Source of the DNA: Ascaris suum
Taxonomy: Eukaryota > Nematoda > Chromadorea > Rhabditida > Ascarididae
Length of the DNA stretch: 64,000 nucleotides
Direction of reading: 5' to 3'
Assembly (NCBI GenBank): GCA_013433145.1
Contig: CM024177.1
Coordinates: 7,590,110-7,654,109, forward strand
The translations under genes were made by a program, and so were the position numbers. Shown one piece after another: positions 28,701 through 38,473 of the stretch. The notes under the pieces were generated by a model, which saw only the letters and a list, made by a program, of their open reading frames with translations, did no database searches and had not been told where the DNA came from. The stretch's first letter is position 1; each line of letters begins with the position of its first letter.

Positions 28701-31700
28701 CCACACTTAAAAGTAGCATTGAATTAGGTACTTTCCAGTTTCGCTCTACAATCAGTCAGCCATGGTCTGAAAGCCATTTTCATGTGAATCTTTACAGCCA
28801 CTCGGTGCCGCCGAAGGCGCCTTGTGCTTAGTTTTGAACGTTTGAACAATCGGTTATCGGTGTAAAGTGAAATGCAAAGCACTTGTCACTCCAATCGGCC
28901 TCACACATTTTCCATTTGTTTCATGAAAACAGCATTGCAAATAGTGGAAGCTTCCTGGTTCGCCCTGCTGCAGACGAGATTTTTCCATGCGATTTTACTA
29001 CGCTTCAGTTTTTCATTGTCCGAGTTGGAGAAGCAGACGAAAAAACGAAATTTTAAGACATCGTTTTGCGACTTCGATGGTACTCGTGGAATTTCGGGTT
29101 CGAACTTCTCTTCCTCACAGGTTGAAGCTACTGAAGGGGTGGGGCAAACAGCCATATGCCAAGAACATGGTCATTATTTGATGCGGAAAGCTCGTGTGAA
29201 CTAGAAGCTGGAGGACGATCATATCTTTCAGAGATACGCAAGAAACGCTGGCTGTGCTGGACAAGCTGGATACGGATAACACCAGAGATGAGGACCCAGA
29301 TATGAGAGAGCAAGAGCTTATGAAAAAGTTCGGATGGGAGGAAGAGTTTTATCAGGGACGAATTTCACAATGGATGAAATATAAGCCAAAGATATGGGCA
29401 TTATTTGATGAGCCATACTCTTCCCAAGCTGCGAAGGTTTTATCTCAATTAATTGTTTTATTCACAGAAATATCTTTGCGTTTGTTCATTATTATCATAT
29501 ACGTCAGATGCGTCAAATATTTTCTAGTTAATAGCGGATGTAAGCGAAAATAGACGGAAAGACTTTCCTCTTTTTTAGTATTCTAAGTGTCCACTGTAGT
29601 CCCAATAAAATTTTGCCGTGCACGCTTCTGTCGTGTATTATTGGAAGATCTCCAGAACAGAGAACAGATTTAATGTAATGAAGGTGTTTAGAGTTGGATT
29701 CACATGGGAGAAAATTTTGCATTACGACGTTTCACTCAACACTGCGCAATAAATGATGTCAATTTGGCAGCAACAAGAGCAAAAATTTTCTTCTTTCTGA
29801 ATTTCTTTTCTGGACTTCATTTTGAAAGTATCGGACAAGCAGACAGACACATACATAGATGAGCACAGACAACAGATCTCACCATTGTGCACTTTGCGAT
29901 TATAAATTTTCATATGCACATTTAAACGAGTAATCCATAATGCAAGATCTTGGTTTTAGTTTATCTAAAGTGCGAATTAAATTTGCAAAAGCAAGTAAAT
30001 TCTTCCAATCGGATATATCTCAGTCCAGAAATCACATTTACAGGTGATAGCGGCAATTTCGGTATGTTTTATCGTGATAAGTATTCTTTCGTTTTGTTTG
30101 AAGACTCATCCGAGTTTTCGAATCGCCATCCTATCGGTTCGCAACGTTTCCGCCAACTACATCGGCATCCATCGCACATCAACCGAACCTCATAAAGCCT
30201 TTAGTCAGGTACATTCTATTTCGAGATTGTTGCTCTACAAGTGATAGCAATTCTGTTGAGTTCTCTTTGCCTGCTGCAAATGAAATTCTTTCGTGATCGT
30301 TAAGCGTTCGCTAAATTCAGTAAATATAGTGATTCTTGCAAACACTATCGTTCTTGTTGTTGTGAAGCCTTCGGTCACAAACGAAAAATGAAAGATAAGA
30401 TACAGCAGTATGGGAACTAGTGAAAGAATAAATGTGTATATAAAAGTGCAGCTACAAGCAGAGGAGGTAGAAAGCTTAAATACGTATGAAGGAGTCAATT
30501 GTGTGAGATCGAAGGTGTGACCTATTCACTGCAATTACCCGCTAGTGAACTACGAATCACAGGATGCGAGGCGTTGCATAAAAACGGACGCTTCCTCGTC
30601 TTCAACGATTCTTTCTGTTGGTTGCTGTAAATTCGGAGAGCTGTGAACCGAAAGTACATTGTTCAGTGTGGAAATTTTTGTGTATCAGTTGCAAAACACG
30701 TACCCAATGCCGTCGTTGGTCAGCGCATATAACTACTGGTTTCATGCAAATATCGCGAATGCCTTTTCCAGCCTCACAACAAAAAACATTATCTATTTAA
30801 ACGGGACGATAATTGAAAACATGGCATTAATAAGTGTCGAGATGGATTTTATTGTCTAGCTATAATGCCCTGAAAGGTTTTGTGCAAGGCGACATGAAGG
30901 AATTGTTTTCAAATTTTTCCATAAGCTGGAAATGAGGGTGGTGGTGTACAGGAGTGGCATGCCCCAACTTTCGCGGCGCTGTAAAGTTGGCAGTGGATTT
31001 GAAGAAACTATCGAGGATGAAGTGACAATGCTTGCTGTGAGCTTAACGGTAGCGCCCCATGGGCTTATGCTGCACAAGCAATATTTAATTCGCAACTGTA
31101 ATGCTCTGACTGATAAGTATACATGCCTCCCTCAATTGAGATATATTTTCACGCTCAAGTCTCGAATGTCCATTACCTGAGGGGCGGCGAAGGCATAGTC
31201 AAAGTGCGTGGTTAGGGAGAAGTTGAAATACGAAATATAACATTTGCACTTCGAAATGTTCACTCACTGAAAACCACGAACCATTAGGAGATAGGGGATT
31301 GGAAAAGGTTGATCGATCGAGAGATAAATTTTTGCTCCACCTGCAAGAAGCCTATGAACGCTGGATGATTTACAAAAATATACAAGGAATGAACGCCTTA
31401 TACAAAGTTTATAGTTCGCATATTCACCAGCGCTGTCCATTGGGCTGCCCACTAACAGCGTCGTTCATTTAGCGTACAAAAAGTGAAGAGCCAAAAATGC
31501 TTTATTAACAAAGAATACATATCGAATATGAAACACTCAAAATATCGATTTTCAGATTGAGTATGTATGCAATATATGGTTCACTTTTGAAATTCTTGTT
31601 CGTTTTATATTTTGCCCGTGTAAGTTGCGCTTCTTCAAATCACCAATCAATAATATCGATTTGGTTAGCGATATATCTTCCTCTTTTTTTTCGATTTACC

Positions 31701-34700
31701 ACTCAAAGTATGAGCGTATTTCGTGTCGGAATACGTGAAAGAATCAACGCATGAATGGTCGGATACTTAGCCCATTAAATGTGAAGATTGCCACAAAGCT
31801 AAGAGTAGGCGAATACCACGATATACATCACTTTTTAGCGTTATTTCATTGCAATGATCGATAGGAGAAATTATGGCTGTGCAATTGAAATTTTTCATAG
31901 AGCGACTTTCGCCGGAAAATTCCTTATTGTCAATCATAAAGGCCAATAGATATAAGTCAACAATGCGTGCTTTTTTGTTCTCAACGAATGAAGCACTATT
32001 GCTGAAAGCATCTTAATTTTATAATATGCAGCAATGAGAGCTATAAGAAAGAGCAAACCTAATCGATAATATTCTTCAATAGAATAATCGCTTTCAATTC
32101 TAAGTGTTCAAAAATTGAGTTATTCGAACGGAAGACTACATCACTTATATATGCGACAATAGACGATCACATTTATCGCTTACTAATGCAGAGTGTATAC
32201 ATCGTTTAGACTTGTCTTTTAGAGAATGTTGCTATGGGGTGTAAAAGTTGCTTGCTTTGCACTATAAAACGTCAAAAGAGTTGGGAGGAATTTAATAGCA
32301 ATCCTGCAATGTCGCACATAAAAACCTCGTTAATGTGCTATATTTTTGGGGACTAAAAATATGATCTATGGATACGTCACCTCTGTTGCATCATTCTTTA
32401 CATCCTTTTATATCAAACTCGTTAATACTTATATCCTTTCATACCAATCTAGAAAATAGCATAATGATCGAGTCCAAACAAATCGTACACTAAATTTTCA
32501 TTCATTTATTCATATGCAAACGATAAGATTCTGCGAATATATAAAATTATCCAAAAATGCTAGAGGTGTATAGAGTCCAACAATAATATATAGTATAACA
32601 AATCACTTATCACAGTTGGCATTTTCTTGATGAGTTGTTTTAGCAGTTGGAAGTTCAAACCTTCTGCTCGATTATTCGATGAGAGAATAATTATTTGATA
32701 TTCTGGCTCAAAATGGGATAGCAAAAGATATGCGGCAATGTAGAGCTTTAGAGGTACATATCAAATATCAGCATGTTAGACAAATTCAAACAGATCATTG
32801 CTAGTATACACAATGGAAAAGTAGACGAGTGTTTATATTCTTTTAACCTTGGTATTTTCGGATTATTTAATCTGAGCTTCTTATGCTCAACGTCATTCCT
32901 CAATATTCCCGATATTTCGATGATAAAAATTTCACAGTTATTAATAAGATATATACAGTATGAGTAATTTCAGGTGGCGACATTAAGCTTCTATGCGGAT
33001 GCCGTATTAGTACGGCTGCTGGATGATGACGCACCAAAAGATGTTGTGGAATTTTTGTCGATGATTCGCATTTTGCGCCTCTTTAAGCTCACTCAACATC
33101 ATCGTGGCCTTCAGATACTCATACATACATTCCGCGCCTCTGCTAAAGAGCTCATTCTATTGGTACCTCAGTTTTTATTTCTCTATGTGTACGCATTCTT
33201 TAGCTATTTAAAAAAAAACATGAGATCTATGATGGCTGTTGAATATATTTTCTTCATTAACTGAAATGCAGCCGCTCTTCATATCTTCGACAATTCATTT
33301 CACTTGTACATTCGCACTTGATTTTATTTCGTACTCCTCAGATATTTCCTAAAGGAGAAAAATTGACATCAATTCTATCTATACGAAAATGGCGTTTACA
33401 TCAAGCATTTACATCAGGCGCATTTTTATGTCAAAATCTCGCACGACTTGAATTCCCCTTTCGAAGAGGGGTTTCTGGATAGCGTTTTGCTAGAAACACC
33501 TTTCCAGCTCCTATTATTGAGCATAGCGATAAATTTAACCGCAAAAGTTGGGAGCAGAAAAAGTTAGACTGTGATTCCCCACCGTTACAACAAAGTTAGA
33601 TGATAAACTTCACTACTGTTAACCAGAAATCGTTCCAACTTTTTCTAAGCTTCACTTTTATTTTTTCCTTGCATCGTTTGCAGATTTCAACATTATGAGG
33701 ATGGAAACAGTCTTCTCCGAGGAATAGGGAAATTAGACTCATTATCATTCAATGTTGCATCATTCTCGTTATTTAACAAAGAGAAAATAGTGGTATATTC
33801 CTTTCAGAGACATTACAAACGACAATATGACACTGATATGATCAGACTGTCACAAAAGCGTGTTTTCGGCTCTGTTCATATGCCGTTGTTACAAGCACTG
33901 TTTCGTCCATTTTAAAAACCAGGACATCAGCGGTTCGTCCTGGGATGCACTTAACCAAAACTGTGTGGCTTTCTTTGTAGTTCCAAAACTGTTGAAAACG
34001 AAACAGAAAATATATTGGGTGCGAAAAGAGAATTTGGGGCAATCACGTGACAGTATCACGAGAAAGACTGTCCCTGGGAGGTGTGCAGTGCAGCAACAAA
34101 TTTTGAGTAGGAAATTTTTAAATTTTCATCCAGTAAATATCCCCAAATTGCAAATTTGTCAACAAACTTACGAATTGCCATCTCTCAGTATGAAATTTTA
34201 ACATTTACCTGCTCTATTTGCCTTCTAAACCCTTCACTGCCTCATGATGCATCCGGGCTGGTGATATGACTCGTTCACAGAATGAGCGACGAGAGATTCT
34301 CTATTTGATGCATAAGCGCCTATCTTCCATCTCATTCAAGCATAGCGCATTTGCATCTTTTACTTCCGATTCTATTATCTATTAGCAGCTGGCATATATA
34401 ATTTTGGTTTATTAAACACCAAGCAGCACTAAATAGTCATCTAAAGTCATTGTCATGATGCCACCTCAGGTGAGGGTGATCGCTGCGGCTGTGGCATTTT
34501 TAAAGGATTATTTCGAAGCATTTTTTCTGCGACAACGCATATCTCTAAGCTCTAATGGTGTATTCTGAAAGGTTTATATGCCCATCATTCGCAGAATGTG
34601 ATATCTATTTTACATGCTAGCAATGGAGACACAAAGCAACACAACTGAAAAAAATAACAATTGTATTTTTTGCAAATTATAAGAAGCGAATTATATGTAT

Positions 34701-36309
34701 TTCGTGCAGAGGATAAGATGAATGATGATTAGTCATAAATTTTATCACAAATTGCTTCCAAAAAAATATTCTACTAAATAACCAAAGAAAAAGATAAAAG
34801 TAGAGCCATTGAGACGGTTTGGAAACAAAAGCCTTAGACAGCTGTGGCTGTAGCGTCATCATCTTCGAATAGGCCATTTATTATTCGCTGAAAGATTGAA
34901 AGCTTTTTAAGTGTTCATCAAAGGCGTTCAAAAGCCTAAGCCATTTTTTTTCACCGTTCAAAAAGGCTGAACATATTTTTGAGCATTATTTGCTTTTGAA
35001 CGTCTGATGTGTGCGTTGCAATGCAGCTTCAATAAAACCCTGAGTTGACTTGAAAATAGCAAATAGCATTTTTCAATATGGAGTAGCAGAAACGCTTTCA
35101 AAACGAAGAGGGGTAAAAGCAGAAATCGATCGTACATCAAGGGATAGAAATAGCGATACGAATATAAACATTGCTTTCCTCTATAGATTCACGTCTCATT
35201 TCATCAATAGATTGAAAGCTTTTTAAAAGATAGAAAAATAGATAGAAAAATTGAGAAACAAAATTTTCAGGTGTTTTTTCTTGTTCTTGGCATTGTGATA
35301 TTTGCGGCACTTGTTTATTATGCGGAAAAGATGGAACAAAATCCCGACAATCAATTTTTGAGTATACCTCTAGGCCTTTGGTGGGCCATTTGTACAATGA
35401 CTACGGTGATTATTTTAAACTGATTCACGCATAATTGCAATGATTTTTTTTAATTCGCACCTATTTTGAGGAAACGAAATGCACCGATTTGTTATCTTTT
35501 GCGTTTAAAAAAAGAAATGCTCTCGGAAACGATAGCGTATAGTTTTTTCGTCATGCCTGATTTCGTGAACGTTTTTCCGTATTTCTCTTATGCTTGAAGA
35601 TCTATCCTTTTTCATTCCAACTTTCGTAATATTCATGCATTGTTTTTCATTTCGTTTTGATTATTGTTATTAAGAATTTTATGAATTACTGATTAGAGGT
35701 AGGCCAGAATTGACGGCGACTTCTTTGTGGAGCAAAATAAGATCATTCTCTTGCATTTAGTGAAGTTAAAATGATGGTTGTTCATTGTTTCTGCATGATA
35801 TGATTTCTGCGTAGAACGTTACTTTTAGCGGATTAATCTCAAACCATGACTTCTTGACGCCTATACGTAAATTTTCATTAGAAGAGGGTGTGTGTGTCCA
35901 CTGAGGGTAAGGTGAGATTCTATAAGCATTACAACACGTTTGACGGTGAGCTGGAGCTATGAACTATTGAAAACACCTATCGAAATATTTTCATCACTTT
36001 ATCACAATTGCACACGAGTATCGTTTGTGGTTCGCCAAAAGAGTTGAAGCTCCCACTGAGCATGAAGGCATCTCGTCTGTTGTTCTTAAGAGAGTTGAAA
36101 TTTGAGGTCAAGTTTAGGTCGGATACGGTGATATGACCCCGCATACGGCGTTAGGGAGGCTGGTGGGAAGTTTATGTGCGGTAATGGGCGTGCTAACGAT
36201 TGCTTTGCCAGTGCCGGTCATTGTCAGCAACTTCGCGATGTTCTACTCGCATACACAAGCACGTGAGAAGCTGCCTCGTAAGCGAAGAAGGGTGCTACCA
36301 GTTGAACAG
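25775..36309 (+). CDS. Shaw/Kv3-type voltage-gated potassium channel alpha subunit, eight firm exons
   Basis: This is a pore-forming plasma-membrane subunit that assembles as a tetramer and carries depolarisation-activated K+ efflux in excitable cells. The eight exons (25786-25956, 27365-27504, 29232-29436, 30044-30208, 31556-31663, 32974-33162, 35271-35405, 36118-36309) join without frame conflict to about 435 codons. The order is T1 tetramerisation domain opening with [14 protein letters not shown]; the Shaw/Kv3 zinc motif H-x5-C-x20-[12 protein letters not shown] linker; S1; short S1-S2 loop; S2 ([13 protein letters not shown]); S3; S4; S5; pore TMTTVGYGD; S6 with PVPVIVSNF; basic [10 protein letters not shown] tail. 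Collinear similarity to fly Shaw and nematode EGL-36/SHW proteins is strong across the whole length, but I cannot tell which nematode paralogue it is. The start is ATG 25786, eleven bases inside an acceptor TTTCAG that ends at 25774, so a trans-spliced leader or an upstream non-coding exon is likely. Introns are 0.6-2.1 kb and hold no recognised gene. S4 shows LTQH where the family usually has LTRH. C-terminal exons after 36309 are uncertain. Confidence 0.95.
25786..25956 (+). CDS. Kv channel exon 1: T1 domain, first half
   Basis: 57 codons from ATG to CAG, ending in phase 0 at a GT donor. It encodes [22 protein letters not shown] and [14 protein letters not shown], the canonical T1 tetramerisation core. 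The preceding TTTCAG acceptor ends at 25774, and the frame is open back through it. An upstream coding exon is therefore not formally excluded, although Shaw proteins normally start close to this point. Confidence 0.93.
26061..26086. repeat. Palindrome in Kv intron 1
   Basis: ATTGATTAATT (26061-26071) and AATTAATCAAT (26076-26086) form an 11-bp stem with a 4-nt loop, about 100 bp into intron 1. Homeodomain-like TAAT cores occur in it, but AT-rich chance is the simpler explanation. Confidence 0.8.
27365..27504 (+). CDS. Kv channel exon 2: T1 domain, second half with Zn site
   Basis: Begins after TTTGCAG with [17 protein letters not shown] and ends in phase 2 at a GT donor. It carries the complete H-x5-C-x20-C-C intersubunit zinc motif that is typical of Shaw, Shab and Shal channels and absent from Shaker. 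It ends within the codon for the R of TQHRDTQ. Confidence 0.95.
29232..29436 (+). CDS. Kv channel exon 3: T1-S1 linker
   Basis: The first base completes the split Arg codon. It encodes [13 protein letters not shown], an acidic variable segment ([11 protein letters not shown]), then [15 protein letters not shown] and a tail ending [12 protein letters not shown]. This matches the Shaw cytoplasmic linker. It ends in phase 0 at GT 29437. Confidence 0.94.
30044..30208 (+). CDS. Kv channel exon 4: S1 and start of S1-S2 loop
   Basis: Follows TTTACAG. It encodes hydrophobic S1 ([19 protein letters not shown]) then KTHPSFRI and a short extracellular loop ending EPHKAFSQ. 55 codons, phase 0 at both ends. 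The loop is shorter than the fly Shaw loop. NVSANY contains an N-V-S sequon that may be glycosylated. Confidence 0.94.
31556..31663 (+). CDS. Kv channel exon 5: S2
   Basis: A 36-codon exon, easily missed because the longest open frame here is a different one. After TTTTCAG it reads [19 protein letters not shown], then [11 protein letters not shown] up to GT 31664. It joins KAFSQ on the left and VATLSFY on the right in frame, restoring the Shaw S2 and S2-S3 linker exactly where needed. Confidence 0.92.
32974..33162 (+). CDS. Kv channel exon 6: S3, S4 voltage sensor, S4-S5 linker
   Basis: 63 codons in phase 0. S3 is [12 protein letters not shown]. The S3-S4 loop is acidic (LLDDDAPKD). S4 reads [19 protein letters not shown] with R, R and K gating charges. 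TRH of the family is TQH here, and an extra R sits two residues further on. The S4-S5 linker is [12 protein letters not shown]. The exon ends at GT 33163; the frame runs on past the donor, but the homology continues only in exon 7. Confidence 0.95.
35271..35405 (+). CDS. Kv channel exon 7: S5 and pore helix
   Basis: 45 codons after TTTTCAG. S5 is [19 protein letters not shown]; the turret is [14 protein letters not shown]; the pore helix [12 protein letters not shown] stops right before VGYGD, which opens exon 8. The selectivity filter is thus split by an intron. Confidence 0.95.
36118..36309 (+). CDS. Kv channel exon 8: filter, S6, basic tail
   Basis: 64 codons after GTTTAG. It encodes the filter VGYGD, then [16 protein letters not shown]6 with the PVP gating hinge ([13 protein letters not shown]), [14 protein letters not shown], and [10 protein letters not shown]. 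The CAG/GT donor at 36310 fits. Without splicing, the frame would add 16 non-conserved codons to the TGA at 36358, so a short read-through isoform is possible. Confidence 0.95.
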
Positions 36310-36473
36310 GTCATTCATTTCTCGAATCAGTACAAAGCAGTGTCAGATTGTTTGGTTTGAAAAGCTGTGCAGGATGTGATGACTTCTAGTTCCCCCTCTT
36401 TGTGCCTTTAATTCGACTCATTCGATGCCACACAATAATTTACGATCTATAGTTTTATCTAAAAAGCTGATAG

Positions 36474-36534
36474 AGCAGTCGAAGCAAAAAATGCCATCAT
36501 GAGAAAAGACAACAACCACTACGCTTACTCAGCT
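36474..36534 (+). CDS. Candidate Kv exon 9 (basic cytoplasmic tail)
   Basis: Follows a weak acceptor (CTGATAG) and ends at a consensus donor GTAAGT (36535). In phase 0 from exon 8 it reads SSRSKKCHHEKRQQPLRLLS plus one base. That leaves phase 1, exactly what the candidate exon at 38346 needs. If unspliced, this frame stops at TAA 36597-36599. A second open frame in the same DNA (AKNAIMRKDNNHYAYSA) does not fit the exon 8 phase. An acceptor two bases later would give a very short alternative terminus. Support is splice sites and phase only. Confidence 0.35.
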
Positions 36535-36667
36535 GTAAGTTTGATGCCGCCTCACGGACACCTCACACAAGCGATTTGCCTCATATTGTCGACTGTTAAA
36601 GCTTATATCGAGCAAAATGCTGATGTGGATTTTTAGGCGGCGAATGAGGTCTTTAATGGTACTAATT

Positions 36668-36743
36668 ATGGCACATTTATGATTTGTCACTAAACCTTCT
36701 GTCACTAAACCTCCAATTAAATAAATGGCACATTTATGATTTG
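36668..36743. repeat. Short local duplication
   Basis: ATGGCACATTTATGATTTG occurs at 36668-36686 and again at 36725-36743, and GTCACTAAACCT occurs twice between them. This is a small slippage-type duplication. Confidence 0.9.
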
Positions 36744-37366
36744 GAAGAAATCTCAGAAAAGGTAAAACGGAGTTGTTGGAAAGCGAATGTACATTTCACG
36801 ATCTCTGATAGCGGAGAAGAAAAAAAATTTAAAACTCGGTTCTTTCTTCGCTTTATACTATTTAATAAGAAGAGGAGCCTCTCAGTAAAAACTATGCACC
36901 TCGAAATGCGGAGAATTCTTTCTAAACGTTTTCGGCCTTTCCTAAAAACTAAAACTCACCATCATTTATAGATTGCGCGACACTTTTAAAAGCTTATTTC
37001 ATTTATGTGGATTTTCTGATGCTTTCATTTGCACGTTTCTATTCCTCTTTTCTTGAAAATACAAACTGACGGCTACATTTTTTCATCATTATTACAAGGC
37101 ATGGGGTTATTTTCTGAAAATCTTGTATTCGCTTTCGGAAGAAACATGTGAACTTTGATAGCTACAGTTTTTAACGCTAATTCCTCTTCCATACCTAAAT
37201 ATACTCGACGCGAATATCAACAATGACATAGCTTATCTCAAACTTCTAACTGTTATTCGAAGATTTACGTTCGGTCGTTAATGCATAGGCCAAGAGAGCG
37301 AGACGGCTATTCGCTGTTTCTGTTGGTATTCTCTTTTCTTCCTCCAACCCTCCTTCTCCATCCGTT

Positions 37367-37382
37367 CCCCCCCCCCCCCCCC
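37367..37382. repeat. C16 homopolymer
   Basis: Sixteen consecutive C, preceded by a pyrimidine-rich stretch (37331-37366) and followed by CCGCCG-type sequence. Length is prone to sequencing error. It can form an i-motif or G-quadruplex. Confidence 0.95.
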
Positions 37383-38345
37383 GCCGCCTACCACCTGCAT
37401 GTTTCGCGCTGTCATGAGTTAAGGAAAAAATCTTCTGAAACCTTCAAGGCGACGTTTTCAAGTGTTTATGAATGCGATGACGTCGTGAACAATACAGCTG
37501 TGTTAAAAGTGCAATAAAATTGAAGGTACGAATGCAAGTACGCCGACATGCAGCCGTAATGGAGATCGCAACAATACAACGACGTAATGCAATAGCAGCT
37601 CCACTTATTTCACAACTTGGTGGTTTGTTCTTTTTTGTATAGTGATTTTCGACCTATGTGTTTCTAGGATAGCCGCCGTATTGTTCGTGCTTTTTATCAC
37701 ATTTCCGTCGCTTAATTTTTTAACTGTTTGACATTACATTTAATATACAAGTAATTATGAAGTAAGATTTTATTTCACACTCACATCGAAAAAAAGGTCT
37801 TTAAAGACCGACATTCAATTTATGCAGTAAGTAATACTTGTTATATATCATAAAATATACATCTTATAATATACGTCATTCATCTTAAAAAATTTATAAT
37901 CTTGATTTGACACTATGCTACATTTGATAAGCATTTGAAAATCAACAAATATGAGGCTACATTTGTTGCACCACATTTTGCTTTCGAAGGGTTAGTGGCA
38001 CAGGATCACTCTTTCGGTTGCAGCAGTTCATCGTCAACGAGCGTTTTCCACACTCGCACACATCCGGGGGATCTCTTTCCCACCACAGGGGATTGATTTT
38101 GTTCGCGGTACACAAGAAGTGTTTAAAAATATCCAGTAAAAATTTTGTTGAACATTATTCAAGTTGCTGATCACCTGAAAAGGCTGTTACGTTTTGGCGT
38201 TCTTTATGAGCAGGAAACGCTATGAGAGATTCGAAATTAGGAGGAATTCCTTATACGAAATTATGGATGCATTTGCAAGTGGAAACAGTTGCGTGATTCG
38301 TGCTTGAGACAGCAATAAAACTGTAACTTTTAACTATCTTTGCAG

Positions 38346-38473
38346 ACGATCACAATGACGATGAAGATAGCTCTACAACAGATGAGCAAAAGAACGGTAA
38401 ATCGGATGATACGATTCATGCGAATACTGCATTTCCCGATTCCGAAGGTATGTTGAAGCAACTTTCAAGCTAA
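38346..38473 (+). CDS. Candidate Kv terminal exon, acidic tail
   Basis: Begins after CTTTGCAG. In phase 1 (codon completed by the candidate exon at 36474-36534) it reads DHNDDEDSSTTDEQKNGK and then SDDTIHANTAFPDSEG. The frame either stops at TAA 38471-38473 or splices at GTATGT (38448). An acidic, Ser/Thr-rich hydrophilic tail is plausible for a channel C-terminus, and the phase match to the previous candidate is encouraging, but no family alignment supports it. The phase-0 frame is also open. Confidence 0.38.

Noticed and set aside
30618..30859. Frame with a YNYWF motif that could have been the Kv S2 exon
   Set aside because: Does not align with S2; the true S2 ([13 protein letters not shown]) was found at 31556-31663 with proper splice sites.
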